DNA of 64,000 bases from Atherix ibis (lineage: Eukaryota; Arthropoda; Insecta; Diptera; Athericidae), in assembly GCA_958298945.1 (NCBI GenBank), contig OY282605.1, positions 112,154,267 through 112,218,266 of the forward strand, in the 5' to 3' direction. Below, in pieces: positions 1-13,400 of the stretch. Made by a program: the position numbers and the translations under genes. Every line of letters begins with the position of its first letter. Position 1 is the stretch's first letter. The notes beneath the pieces were generated by a model, which was not told the DNA's origin, ran no database searches, and saw only the letters and a program-made list of their open reading frames with translations.

Positions 1-2539
1 TAGGAAGTTTCTTGGAATATTTTCATTGAAAAAAACCCAAACAAACTACTTTCCGCAATTTAATCAACACCAATAGTTTCAGTCGGAGAATGTAGAAGAT
101 TACTTTAAAATGGTATAAAGAGCCATTACTATGTGTATTTATATGCTACGAACGTGGAAATATTATTTGGGTCACTAAGTTAGTCAGTTAATCAACCTAC
201 TACCGAGTGCACTCGAACATCACAAAAATAAAAAAGTAACACCGACAAGAAAGTTCCGCAAACACGAATTTTATTAAAAAAATTTTTTTTTTTTTTTAAT
301 ATGACGAGAACATAAATTTGTTTTATTTATTGTAATTATTATGCATCTTAAAATTATATTTTCACTATTGTGTAGAGAATCTTTATGGTAGATTCAGTGG
401 TATTTTCGATTTTTATATTAAACTATTCTCCACTCCAAGTAAAAGCACGGAAGAAACTGTTTTTGTTCGATGTTAAAATCGACTAAATGGGCAGACACAG
501 CTCCTCAGTTGTCGGCTTTTTAAAAATTTCGTCTTAAATGATTGTTGTCGTCTGGCTTAAAATTCTGTTTGAACCTGTGGCGGCATACTGCTGCCACTGA
601 CCGTTTAATAGAGGCGTGTCGAGTTTTGATTTCGCAATCAGAACAGACCAGTATAAGTAGGTACGGCTCGGGTCGATGGTTTTGACATGCCATTCCCACT
701 AGAATAATGTTAGTTGCGAAGGCGGTTGTAGAGGAGCTAGCAGCGGAAGCACGATTACGAATATGAACGGATGATTGCTGTGGGTTGTAATCAAGAAGGT
801 GTTGTAGGCTGCCCATAGACTATGAATATAATAGCATCGATTGGCTGGCTGTTGGTGGCGTCGGCGTTCTTGGTGTAGGCCAGAACAAGCGGGAGCAACT
901 GCATACTTCCGCACAAAGAGGTACGTCTAGGATGTGCCACTTTTTATAGTAAAAACGGTATGTCAGAACAAAATACCACGTGCTAAACAAGGCTGTTCAT
1001 TTCATTCATGATATTTTCACTGTAAAGAAAGTGAAATCTTCCAAGAAAATTGTAAAAGACCGAAGAGTCTATTTTTAAGAATACTCACACAACTACAACT
1101 AAAAATGAATCCAGCTGTTTGAGCAGCATTGTCCGTCGGATTTTAAGTCTATTGACCTAGCATTAAAATTCTACAAAGTTTAAGAGGGGTAATTTTTTAC
1201 CATTGAATATATTTCGAAACATGAATTAAAAAAAGTTTACTATAAACGCACGAAGCACTTTTATATCATTTGCAACACAAACTGTTATTGAATAATTTGA
1301 ATTTTGTCTTCTGTCACTCATGACCAGTCCCATCGCCTCTCCCACCCTCTGAATATGTAGTCAAAAATATGTGTAATTGCGGAATTTATTTTTAAGTATC
1401 CGCTCTAACCTTTATGCGAAGTCACACACACACATACACACAGTGATTTACTGCTGAAAAAAGAGGCAGCAAGTTATGTCGATTATATTAAAAACAAAAC
1501 GGGCGTTGCTTATTCCTATAGTGGGGCAAAACTGAGAAGGACTTTCCATTTTCGGCAATCAACATCATACGCACACCACATGCCTCGACATATTGATAGA
1601 ATTCTCCCCCATACGCAACAAAATCGTAGTAGTATTACGTACAGTAGCTCACACTTAAATTGATGTCCTTACTATATATTATAAAGCCTCACTGGATGGA
1701 ATGTCATCAAATATTTTCTTTTAAGATTCAAATTTTTTTCCCAAACATTCATTGATAAACCTAAGAATTTGTTGTCTAATGGCGGGGAGTTTTTTTTTAT
1801 TAATAAATTATTACTTTTATTTTATAGTATTTCCAAAAAGAATTTTTTTTTTTAATTTTATCAAAATGATTTCAGGTTTTTTTTTAGATTCAATGAAATT
1901 CTTTGATTTATTTATAATTTTTATTCATTTTGAATCACGTTAAAGATGAATGAATTTATTTATAAATTTTAGTTTATTTATCTTCATAAATATTTCTATT
2001 TTTAATATGTTCTTCAAGGTACATGATTAGTTGTGTAAATGTTTATTGTGTCGGAAAATGATTGATAAATATTTTTTTTAAGGGAGAGTTTTATTTCTCT
2101 GCCTTAATTATAATAATTATTAGTTTAACAATAAATATTTAAAAATAATTTAATAATTATTTTGAAAATATCAAAGAATATTTTATTAAACGACAACAAA
2201 CTAATAAAGGGTTATCCAATTTTTATTAATATTATTATATTGCTTGGCCCATTCTACATGTAAATATAATATAAAATCATTCAAATAGCTGCAACGAAAT
2301 TTTGGCGCAATTTTAATTTAAAAGCGTAAATTTTGAACGCTTCTTTTGCGGCGATTCACTGTGGTGACTTTAAGGTGTATCACTGTGGTGCCGTTAAATA
2401 ATGAGTTTTAATTCCGTGCTAAGAAAATAGAGATGAAAAGTTATCCAATTTGTATTTTGCAAAGTAAAGTTTAAATACTTAAAACATAGTTAAAACTGAG
2501 ATTTCGATTAAATTTATTTATATTATTATTATTTCATTA
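1..2539. other. 5' flanking DNA, no gene recognised
   Basis: Mostly AT-rich sequence with homopolymer runs. A stretch at about 480-960 is clearly richer in G+C and is open in several frames on both strands, but none of the translations has a recognisable domain. It could be a promoter or 5' UTR of the Sp gene or of a neighbour to the left. On the plus strand it ends in a good donor-like site (AG followed by GTACGT near 922). From about 1000 to 2539 I see nothing beyond AT-rich sequence and a short CA repeat. Confidence 0.4.
1423..1442. repeat. CA microsatellite
   Basis: About ten CA units with one interruption, in otherwise unremarkable AT-rich DNA. Confidence 0.8.
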
Positions 2540-3000
2540 TATGCATCAGATAATGGCCGCCATTAGAATTTTTGCAAGACTCAATTTTTGCAGAGAATTT
2601 TTCACACATTTCGGGCAGTAATTCGATGATTATTTGATGTATCTTTGTTTTTTTAATACTCAAAAATTATACATGATTATCCCTATAAATATGATGATTT
2701 GCATTACATCACTAGAAAAAGTCCAACCGTGTCAAATAGCACGATCTTCGCAGCCAATTGATATCATCAAATTTCGAAATTATGCGTTTTGGGAACTTTT
2801 TGCTCAGTAAAGCCAAATTTTTGTCATGTTATGTAGTTTGTAGGGTTTGATTAAAGTCTTTGAGTGCATGTCAAAAAAAAGTCGATTATCATAAGGCTAT
2901 ATCGCTCAGAATTGACGGTAACGACGGTCTGTCCTTCTTCATTTACCAAAAAATACGGACTAGACAGTCCCCTTTCGCGGATACAATGGCTTCTCTACAG
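2540..3000 (-). pseudogene. IS630-type transposase fragment, DUF4817 group
   Basis: Read on the minus strand this is the C-terminal half of a Tc1/mariner-superfamily transposase of the kind common in insects. Recognisable pieces in order are a stretch like NEEGQTVVTVNSERY, then RSCYLTRLDFF (matching the usual [11 protein letters not shown] around the last acidic catalytic residue), then a GGH tail near 2555. It is broken by frameshifts and stops, and no terminal repeats were found. Other members of the same family lie at 18350-18860, 32280-32830, 38385-38870, 42890-44213 and 45850-47075. Confidence 0.6.
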
Positions 3001-4301
3001 TATTTTGTAGGTTTTCGAATATCTCGTATATGCAAAATTTTGCTTATAGACGTTAAAACCGAAAAAGAAATAAGGCCTCTTGATTGAAGAATATATTGTT
3101 GGAAAAGTCAGCATCCAAAGTATGTTATTTTGTAGAGTTATTTTTTTAAAAGTTCAATATTGATTAATTCATAAACAAAATGGCCAACTTTAATCTTAAC
3201 AAATACTCACTATATTTGACAACTGTTAAATAATAAAGGGCAATACTTTCCAAACAACAAAATGGATAATCCTTTATTTACATTATGAACTGTTCCGGTT
3301 TATTTTCTTTCTTTGAATTTTCCAGATTTAACCACATAAAAATATTGATTTTATAATTATAGAATATTTTGAATTAATTTATTCTTTTCCTAAAGAATTA
3401 ACCCCTGTTTTTTTTTATACATTTTATATTTAGTTTTTCTTTTAAAAAATTTTTTATTTTTATTTTTGGTGATTTGTTCTTTTTTATTAATTAAATATAA
3501 AACTTTGAAATAATTATTTTATTCATTTTTTTTCCACACTATTAATATATAAGATAAACTATATTAAAATTTACGTAAAATATCAAAAAAAGCTAATCTT
3601 GCTTCTTTATTATATTTTTCTTTATAATTTAAGGTGTTTCTGAGCGCTAACACTATCACTGTTGTGAACATTAACGGCTGACTGAAAAGAAGAAAGAAAA
3701 AAGAAAAACTTTAAAAAATAAAAATATAATTAAAAAAAAAATAACATAATAGAAAAATGAATAAAAATATTGAAATAATAAAGTTTTGAAATAGAATTGA
3801 AAAACAAAAAGAATTTATAATAAAAAGTATAATTGAACAAAAAATAGTTTCAATTTTTAATTCTAAAAACAAAAGAAAAGAAAAGGAAGTGACGAAAAGC
3901 TTTCGTATTTATATAGAATCATCGTGTAATTCTTAAACTATAATTACTACTCTAAACATAATTACCCAATACTGCCTATCATATACCATATAATAAATCG
4001 TAGGCATCATTATCATCATCTTATCATCATCATCATCGTCATCCTCTTCATAAGCATCGTGTCGCCATTGAAATCACGATTGGCTATCATCTAAAGGTAG
4101 TAGATGGAAAATTGCAATATTAATCTCTGATCGCACACACAATCTGTTAGAGTGAAGTTGTTTGGTTGTTATAAATTGATTGGTTGTTAAATTAATTGGT
4201 GGATTGGTTTGGTTTCTTGAATCCATCATAAACTAACTAACTAACTAATACGATCAGAATAGTTCGTCAGTATATTAAAGTGGTTCAGTCAGTCAGTTAA
4301 G
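3001..4301. other. AT-rich upstream region, likely intron or 5' UTR of the Sp gene
   Basis: No coding sequence recognised. It has A/T-rich runs, an imperfect ATC/CAT trinucleotide run near 4008-4050 and a CTAA-type tandem run at 4231-4250 that includes CTAAT branch-point-like motifs. Several AG acceptors follow (near 4278, 4290, 4301, 4311). This suggests that the first recognised coding exon is entered by splicing here rather than starting with its own ATG. Confidence 0.4.
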
Positions 4302-4444
4302 TACACTCAAGAACTGGTGGTGATTCGGTTAGGGGAATTCAATCAACAAACCTGGAGGCTCAACAAGGAAATGCTGCCACCGGTTCGGAAGTCCGAGTGG
4401 TCAGTGCCTCAGTTGTCGCCCAACTGCAGGCACAGGGACTGCAG
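4302..4444 (+). CDS. Spps: Sp factor exon 1 (first recognised; start unresolved)
   Basis: The frame with codons starting at 4304, 4307 and so on gives a protein-like stretch ([17 protein letters not shown]) typical of Sp-factor N-termini, ending CAG before GTGCAT. The frame is open back to a TAA at 4298-4300 and has no ATG, so the true 5' edge is an acceptor. AG at 4300-4301 is the most upstream one allowed; 4311 and 4332 are alternatives. Its phase-0 end matches the phase-0 start of the exon at 5394. The overlapping ORF using ATG 4371 is a shadow frame. Confidence 0.6.
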
Positions 4445-7400
4445 GTGCATTTGCATTTCTTTCATTTCATTTTTTTGTTTTATCATTTTTATTATTATTA
4501 TTATTTTTATCTTTCTTACACTACACATACATATTCCTTATTGATTTATTTATTTCAAATAATTTGCATATAATTCCTTGAAATTTTATAAAAATGTTCC
4601 CTACCATTCACAAAGTTTAATTATTTCTTTATCTTCTTTTGGTTGATCTCCTTTTTCAATATGCTTTTGCTAATCTATTTTTTGTATTTTTTTTTTGTTT
4701 TTTTTTTTCATTTATTATAAAATAATTATAGTCTTGAACACAATTTCGACAAGCGACTGATGATCATAACTAAAATCGTTCAAAAAAATATCCTCGATTT
4801 AAACAAATTGAACACAGTAACGAAACGTCATAGTTTTTGAGAAAGTTGAAGGACACTCACTGTTTCAGCAAGTTTTTCTATTAACAACATTGGAGCTTCA
4901 TTTAATTATACTCCATTGAATTTTTTAATATAATTCAAAATTATGTATTCAATACTTGCGGCAGTACTACGGCATGGACGATAAATAATTATAAACTACA
5001 CTTAAATTCAAGAAAAAATCCTTACTCATTTTGTAAAGTTTTTGAAAATTTTGCCATTATAAAAATAGTCGCTCATCGTAATTGCGTTCTGTCCTTATTG
5101 TTACTCTTTTCAATTTGCATTACTCTTAAACTTGCTTTCTTCTATGTATTCGTATGCTTAATGCTTACAGTGTTGAACATAAATAATAATCCGAAATATA
5201 TTTATTTTTATACTTTGATTATTTTTTAATAATTATTCCTATACCACAATCAGAATACGTTTTGTAACTTTGTGTTTAAATATATTTTAAAATGATATCA
5301 CTATGTGTATTTTTTTGTATAGTTCAGTTTTTTTATATATATGCGATAATGGAGAGTAGCAGAAATTTCATATGAATTTTATTATTAAAATAGGGAAGTG
5401 AACTCAATGCTGCCATTATGGCGGCATCACAGCCGCAGTCCACCACCACTGCTCACATACAAAATCAAGCGAATAACCAGCCACAAGTTATCACCTTGCA
5501 GCAGCTACAAAATTTTCTGCCACAACAAATGTCTGCTGATGGTACGCAGGTGTCGGCCGCTTCAGGCACAAATTCAACTCCAGTAAAGACGTATGTCACT
5601 AATCCGCAGATGCAACAGCAAGTTTTGAATATTCAAAATTTGCAAGGCATACCCCATCAGTTTATTCAGGTAAATATAATAATAATAATAGAAAAGTCGT
5701 TTATTTTGTCAAAATATTCCCTAAAATGGCCGCCAATTAAAAAATTTTTTAATCAAATAATAATTATTTCCAAAAATTGATTATTAACTCGTGTAATTAT
5801 TAAAATTTTTTAGCAAAAAATAAGTCAGTTTTTTTATTTTATTTTTACTTGCTACAAATTAAAAAAAAAAAATGTACTAAAAATTATTAATTATTTTATT
5901 ATAATAAGTTTTTATTTTTTCCTGAATTGATTGTAAAATTATATTTTAACTATTATTACTTTAAATTAATATAGGGTGGACAAATACTACAGAATCCTGG
6001 AAATGGAATGTTTTCAGTCGTTCAACCAGTACAAACAGTAACCGTTGATGGCCAAGAAGCACTTTTTATACCCAATATGGGTAATTCACAATTTGCTGGA
6101 GCGCAGGTACTAAAAAGTTTTTAATTTTTTTCTATTTTTTTTATATTACAAAAAAAATTACGCAACAAATAAAAACTCAATCCAAAATCACATGTATTGG
6201 GTTATCCGAGAAGTAATTTCGTTTTTTTTTTTATAAAAATGAAAGATGACTTTCTTATAGTGAATTAATATTTTATTCAATTAAATATTGTCCAGTCTGA
6301 TCCAATACCCTTTGCCATATTTCTGGCAGTAGCATGATTCCACGCTCATAAAATTTTTGTTCTTTGCTGGTAAAAAACTGATCCGAGTAATTTTTGACCT
6401 CCTCATTTGAATTAAACGTTTTACCATCTAAAATTTTTTATAGAAACCGGAACAAATGATAATCGGAAGGTGCTAGGTCTGAAGAGTATGGTGGGTATGG
6501 CAGTATATCCCATCCAAGCTCTAAAAGCTTTTGGCGAGTGGTCAAACTTGTATGTGGTTTCGTATTATCCTGTTGGAACACTATACCTTTCTTATTGACC
6601 AATTCTGGCCTCTTTTCTTTAAGTGAATTATTCAATTTGTCCAACTGAAGATAGTACACTTCAGAATTGATCGTTGTGTTGCTCGGTAGAAACGATTCCT
6701 TTAAAATCCCACCAAACAGATAGCATAACCTTTTTTGATGAACATTGGCTTTCGAAGTGCTTTGAGCCGGTTCATCTTTTCTACTCCAGGCTCTGTTGCG
6801 CTTAACATTGTTGTAGACAACCCATTTCTTGTCTCCAGTGATGATACGCTTCGAAAATGGATTTTCTTGGCGTTGGAGAAGCAAATCACAAAGGTCAATA
6901 CGACGGCATACAAAGGTCAATACGGATTTTTTTCCGTAAGAAGATGAGGAACGCATATGTCGAGCTTTGAGATAAAACCTAGCCATTTCAAATGATCATG
7001 AACGGTCGAATTCGATAAATTTAATCTCTCAGCAATCTCACGAGTTGTTATTCGCCGGTTTGCATCAATTAATGCATTTATTGTGTCTTCATCAGCTTCA
7101 ACTGGTCTTCCAGAACGTGGTGCATCTTCAAGATCAAAATTGACGGATCGAAATTTTGCAAACCAGTTTTGGCACTGGCGCACATTTAACACATCTTCTC
7201 CATACACATCGGATAATTTTTTTCATGCTTGAACAGCATTTTTATCTTTTCTATAGTAAAAAAGTAAAATATTCCGAAAATGTTGTTTTTGACTTTCCAT
7301 ATTTAAAAGGGTATCAACCAAAAACTACTATACAGAATCAGTCGAATTTAGCGCTGCTATGTCAACTATCAAAAAACAAAAATTACAATTAAGTCCTCTG

Positions 7401-10400
7401 TTGTGAAACAACGAAATTACTTTTCGGACAACCCAATATTATAAATTTTCAATAGCTGTATTCCATTGGACCAATTTTGCTACTCACAAGTAATTGCGAG
7501 TAGATGTCCAATGGAACGCAAAATTTACTGACAGATGTAAAATATAACCTCAAAATAGTCAACATCAAAACCTTTAATATAAGATCAAAACCAACTGTCA
7601 AATTCTGTCAATTTTGTTGGCAATACATTCGTAGAACGCAACCATTGGGGACCAATTTAAATGTTCAGTATGCGATTGAAGCTGTTCGTTTAAAACCATT
7701 TTTCATATGTGATATCATTTATGCGTAAAAAAGCAGATTTTTTAATATTGCGGGTCTTGTTGTTTGATGGCATTAGTTTTGTTAAAATGCAATAAAACAC
7801 AGTATTCTATTTTTAAATATTTATTTATTTATTTTGCATTTTCATTTTATTTATTTCACTGGATATTATTTATTAAAACAGAATATTTAAAGTGGGGAAG
7901 AGTATATAAAAATATGAATTGCAAGTTATTTATGTGCACAAATTAATATCCATTCCAAAAATGCAGAATTAATGGTAATTTAAATAGGCATGTGCAATAC
8001 ACAGTATTCTATTTTAAAATATTATTTATATATTTATTTCACTATATATTATTTATTAAATTATATATAGTGAATAAAATATTATTTATTTATTATTTAT
8101 TGCAATTATTAATTTTGTAGTATTAAAACTTACCGTGTGGCTATTCCATATACCAAATACGGAAGGTATAGCATTTCTTTGCAATCTGCTCCTGCTCGCT
8201 CCTACTTTAATGTCTGCTCTATAAAAGTGGAGCGAGCACACAACGTCCCGATTCTTGGAAATACCGGATGCTGCTGCCACAATCCACTTTTCCTGTAACC
8301 ATTTATTTTGTGGGAACCTGTAAAGTTAACATATAAATATACGATTGTTACATTTACTTTTTCAATTAAGAATTAACATAAGTATTTTTTGCACTATTAA
8401 AAAATTCGTTCCCTTAAATTATCTTACACACACTTTACATGCACCGGCACTGAACTATTTTCTGATAAACATTGAACTGTCAACATCGGATTTGTTTAAA
8501 TTTATTCAATGCCGAACTTTTTACTTTTTGACCACTTTTTGAATAAAATAAATCACTAAAAGGCATTTAGGCACATCAGAAATAAAGTTTTTGTTATTTT
8601 GTTTAGTAAAAATAAAGATGTCAACTTACCGAAAGAAAGAAATTCCCGGCTTCCTCATTTCTTCGGTTGAGAAGCAATTCTTCATAAAACACTTCATTTT
8701 CTGAAATAAAAACTTCATATTAAGTTTTATCAACAATATAACTATTTATAAAAATACTTACTTTTCCGTAAATACTTGTTATTATGTCAAGAAAAAAAAA
8801 CACTTTTAATTGCACTTTCCGATGTGCCAAAATAAAACTTGACAAATGACAATAGCTCTTAAGTTACCACTTTCATGGAGAATTAAAGTTTTAAAACTCT
8901 CCGAAAGTCTACAAAATTGAGGCGCTTTATATTTGATTACTATTTACGAAATGAATAATAAACCTCAAATAGAATTCCATTTCATATCAAAAGATTGTAC
9001 AACAAATAAAAATTGCCTATTAAATTCCATTTCATATCAAAGATATGATATTGTATCACAAATAAAAATTGTGTTTAAATTGTATTTTTGTTTCCAATAA
9101 GTGAATTAAAATAAATATAAATTATGCTTTTACAATTCAATAAATTTCTATTACGAAAACTAGATGGCAGTGGGTGTCATGTCAACATAAAAAAAATTAT
9201 ACGAAAATATCCTTTTATTGCCATTTCTCACCGCTTCGCAATAATTTGTACACAAAATTGCGTATACATATACGGTAAGGGCCTATCCAGGTTATCTTTA
9301 ATCTAAGTGGAGGCAGAACAAAAATATGACATTTCAACATAACCTCTAAGCCGACTATTTTCATTTTGGCAACTAAAATCCCCTCCACCGTAAATTGTAT
9401 GCGTAACTACTCATGCGCACTACTCATTTGTACGAGCAAGAGTAGCTAGAAGTACTTGTGAGTAGCAAAATTGGTCCATTGGAATACAGCTAATATTAAT
9501 AAAAAAATTCCAGTATTAAATAACAATTCTTTTGGATTAAAATATTATTCGATTAATATGAATCTTTTGAAAATTGGCATTTCCAAAAAGTCCTCTTCAA
9601 TTATTACGAACATATGCTAGCAATAAATCAGAATTCAGTCGTACAATTGAATTTATATGTTGAATATGTATTTTGTTTATTATATTTGATTACAATGTAA
9701 CGTGAATACGAATGAATCGTTTACTTGTTAGCGATTTTATAATTGACATTTTTTTTTAAACTATTTTATAGGCAGTACAAATTAATGGACAACAGGCATT
9801 TTTAACACCGAATGGTCAAATTATCCGAGCTCCACCGACTGGGGTCTTACCAACACATCTAATACAAAATATGGCACAAACCGTACAATTACCGAATGGT
9901 AAGTAAAGTTTTTAATTTTATTTTCTTTTTCGTTTTTGTTGGGAAGAGGTTGGTGGAAATTCATATTACATTGGCATATAAATTTTTTTTTTTTTAATGG
10001 AAACACTAATAATTATGCTACTTTATTTACTAACATCACATTGATATGGTCACTTATGAAAATAGTAATAAAAATAACAATCAGTGCTTTTATTTAACAT
10101 TTTTAACTCTTGTTTGTTTATTAACAAAACAATATTGGGAAATGTATGAGTAACTATTGGGAATATTAAGGAAACTATGTTTGTTTTTTTTCTTGACCGT
10201 CAATTAAGTATTTATTTATGCTTGCAAAAAAAAACATTTTTCCCATTTCACTTATAGAAGGTTTTTTTTATACTCTTTATAAAATGTAGTGTTTATGTTT
10301 GCGTTGTTTTAATTAATATACAAATTAATAAATTTTTATGAAAAAAACAAACAAACGTGCATTCTATAATTGTAATAAAATGTATATTTGAGCAATTAAA

Positions 10401-13400
10401 TTCTGAAATAAATATGAAAAAAAAATAAAATTTGAAATGAAATTAACCAATAGAAACCATTTAATAAATATAAAATAGAAAATGAAAAAGAATCCCTTTG
10501 AAAAGTATCATTTAATTGTTAATTTTTTTCATGATCCATTGGAATATCAGTAATAATACTAATAATAACTTTATTCAATAAGGTATTGTCCGTTTTTTGT
10601 CGATGACCCTTTGCCATCTTCCAGGCAGTGTCATAATTCCGTGTTCGGAAAACTTATTACTTTTGCTAGCAAAAAACTGATTTTACATAATCAGCGTCAT
10701 TAAAAATTTTACCATTTAAGGAGTTCTGCATGGAACGAAATAAATGGTAATCTGAAGGCGCTAGGTCAGGACTATATGGTGGATCTGACAACACATCCCA
10801 ACCTAATTCCAATAATTTTTGGCGAGTGACTAAAGATGTGTGCGGCTTTGCATTGACATGCTGGAAAACAATACCAATTCTGGCCGCTTTTCTTGAATTG
10901 CATTGCTCAGTTTGACGAGTTGTTGAACGTACACGGGGTGGAATTAATCGTTTGGTTTCTTGGTAAAAGTTCAAAGTGTAGAATTTCTTTATAATCCCAC
11001 CAAATTGACAGCAAAATCTTCTTTTGGTACGTCTCAGCTTTTGATGTCGTCTGAGCTGGTTCATCTCGCATCACTCACGATCGTTTCCGATTAACGTTGT
11101 TGTAAACTATCCACTTTTCGTCGCCAATTATCAGTCGTTTCAGAAGCGAATCGCAGATGCTAATGCGTTGCGTCAAATGAATTTCCTTAAGCTGATGAGG
11201 AATCCATAAATCGAGTTTCTTAACATAGCCAAGCTGTTTTAATTTTTTTTCAATGTATGTATGCGATACATTGAGCTTCTCTGCAATCTCACGTGTTGTG
11301 CTATGACGATCTGAATCGATAATGGCCTCGATATGGGTCTCATCAGCTTCAACTGGATCGTTGCGCATGTTTTAGTGAAAAATCACCAGAACGAAATTTA
11401 GCAAACCAATTTTGACACTGCCTTTCTTTCAAGGCTTCATTCCCATACCATATACGGCACATAACTTCTTGTGTACCTGCGATGCGTTCTTGCCTTTTCG
11501 GAAATAATACAAAAAAATATGTCTAAATGTACGTCTTGTCCTTCCATTTTTAAATTTGGATGAAAACAAAAATAAATATCTAAACGATATAATTTTTTAC
11601 TAAATTAAAGTCGGAAGTCCAAACAACAAGAAAACAATATAGGTTAGGTGCTTTAAACACGTTGACATAACGAAAGAATGAGCTAATACCATCTATTGAC
11701 AAAATCCGCAATTACTTAGTTGCGAACCCAATAGTTTGAAGATATGCTAATTCGAAAAATTATTAATATTTAAGTACATTTTTGTCTTTTTAATAATGAA
11801 TTTTCTTATTAGGAAAATATTATTAAGAAAATTAAACAGATGATTATTTGTAGTGAAGAAATAATTTATTACAATAGAAAAAAATCATTATTGTTTTTAC
11901 ATAACATATTCACATATAATTAAATAATTTTTTTTTTTTTTTGCATATTAAATCACAAAATCCTTCTGTTCTACATAAATATACAAGTAGTAATATATTC
12001 CTTAATTTCATATATATACGAAGTCTGGTCAAAAAGTATCGCGATTTTCGATTTTTTGTGGCGTTATGTTGGTACTCATGTCTCTCACTTATGCCGACAA
12101 GTTCGGCCATTTTGAATGTTCAGTTAATTTTTGACAGCTGCTTTGCTTGCACGTGTTTTGGCTCTTCTTCGATTTTGACCCTTTCGAAAAAATGGATCAA
12201 AGAATCTGTATCGGGAACAAGCAAAAGTCTGGGGAATACGGTGGCTGCGGCATTATTAGTGTGTTGTTTTTGGTCAAAAATTCGCGCTAAAGCAACGATG
12301 TGTGAGCAGGGGCGTTATCATGGTGCAAAAGCCAATTTTTGTTCTTCCACAAATTCGGGCGTTTCTGGCGGATTGTTTTGCGCAACTTGCGCATAACATG
12401 CAGTTAATATTCCTTATTGACCGTTCTGCCCTGTGGCAAGAACTCATGATGCACCACGCTCCTGCAATCGAAGAAAACTGTAAGCAAAATCTTCACATCC
12501 GACCGAACTTGGTGCGCTTTTTTCGGTCTTGGCTCGTGCGGCAGTTTCCATTAGGATGATTGAGCTTTGGTTTCTACATCATAACTATAAACCCATGATT
12601 CGTCACCAGTTATGACCCTCTGGAGCAAATTGGGTCCAACAGCTCCTTAGCAATGTTAATGCGATGCTGTTTTTGGTCGAAAATGGGCAAAAATCGAAGA
12701 CGAGCCAAAACACGTGCAAGCAAAGCAGGTGTCAAAAATTAAGTGAACATTCAAAATGGCCGAACTTGTTGGCATAAGTGACAGACATAAGTACCAACGT
12801 AACGCCACAAAAAATCGAAATCGAATATATGTAACCCGCGGAAATTCAAAATTCCATGATCGTATGATGGGGTTTGTACAAAACTACTTAAGAGAAGTCG
12901 TGTCTAACAAGTTTTCATAGTAAAAATGATAGGAAAATTCATAGTAAAAGTATTGAGGAAAAAAAACTACTGAAAATTAGCATATCTCATTCTGGTACAT
13001 GTCAGTTTCAGTATAGCAGATTTCCAAAAACTGTTTAAAGCTAAAAGAAAAAAAAAACCTGTTACAGAGTAAGTAAATGAATGCATTTCCATTTAAAATT
13101 TACAAAATCAAATATTGTAATAACAACGTACCCTATTGGTAGCAAAAAAAAAAAAATTTAAAAATTTCTATATTACGCACGTATTCTAAGATTTTCTATT
13201 CTCCCTCTCTTCCTGTCTTAGTTATTCTTTTGTTGTATTGTTTTCCATCTCTATATCTTTTTCTATTTATTTAGAATTTGAAACTTCTTCTCTTTTAGTT
13301 TACACAATTTTCAATAGTTACTCTGTCAACATTTCCCTTTGCATATCATTAACCTTTTCAATTAACTCGGTTTGCTTTTTGGCGAAAATGTTCTTTTCTC

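Noticed and set aside
2860..3087. 75-codon plus-strand ORF
   Set aside because: It lies opposite recognisable transposase sequence on the minus strand.
4317..4544. ORF starting in Sp exon 1
   Set aside because: It is in a different frame from the conserved Sp-like translation and runs into the intron.
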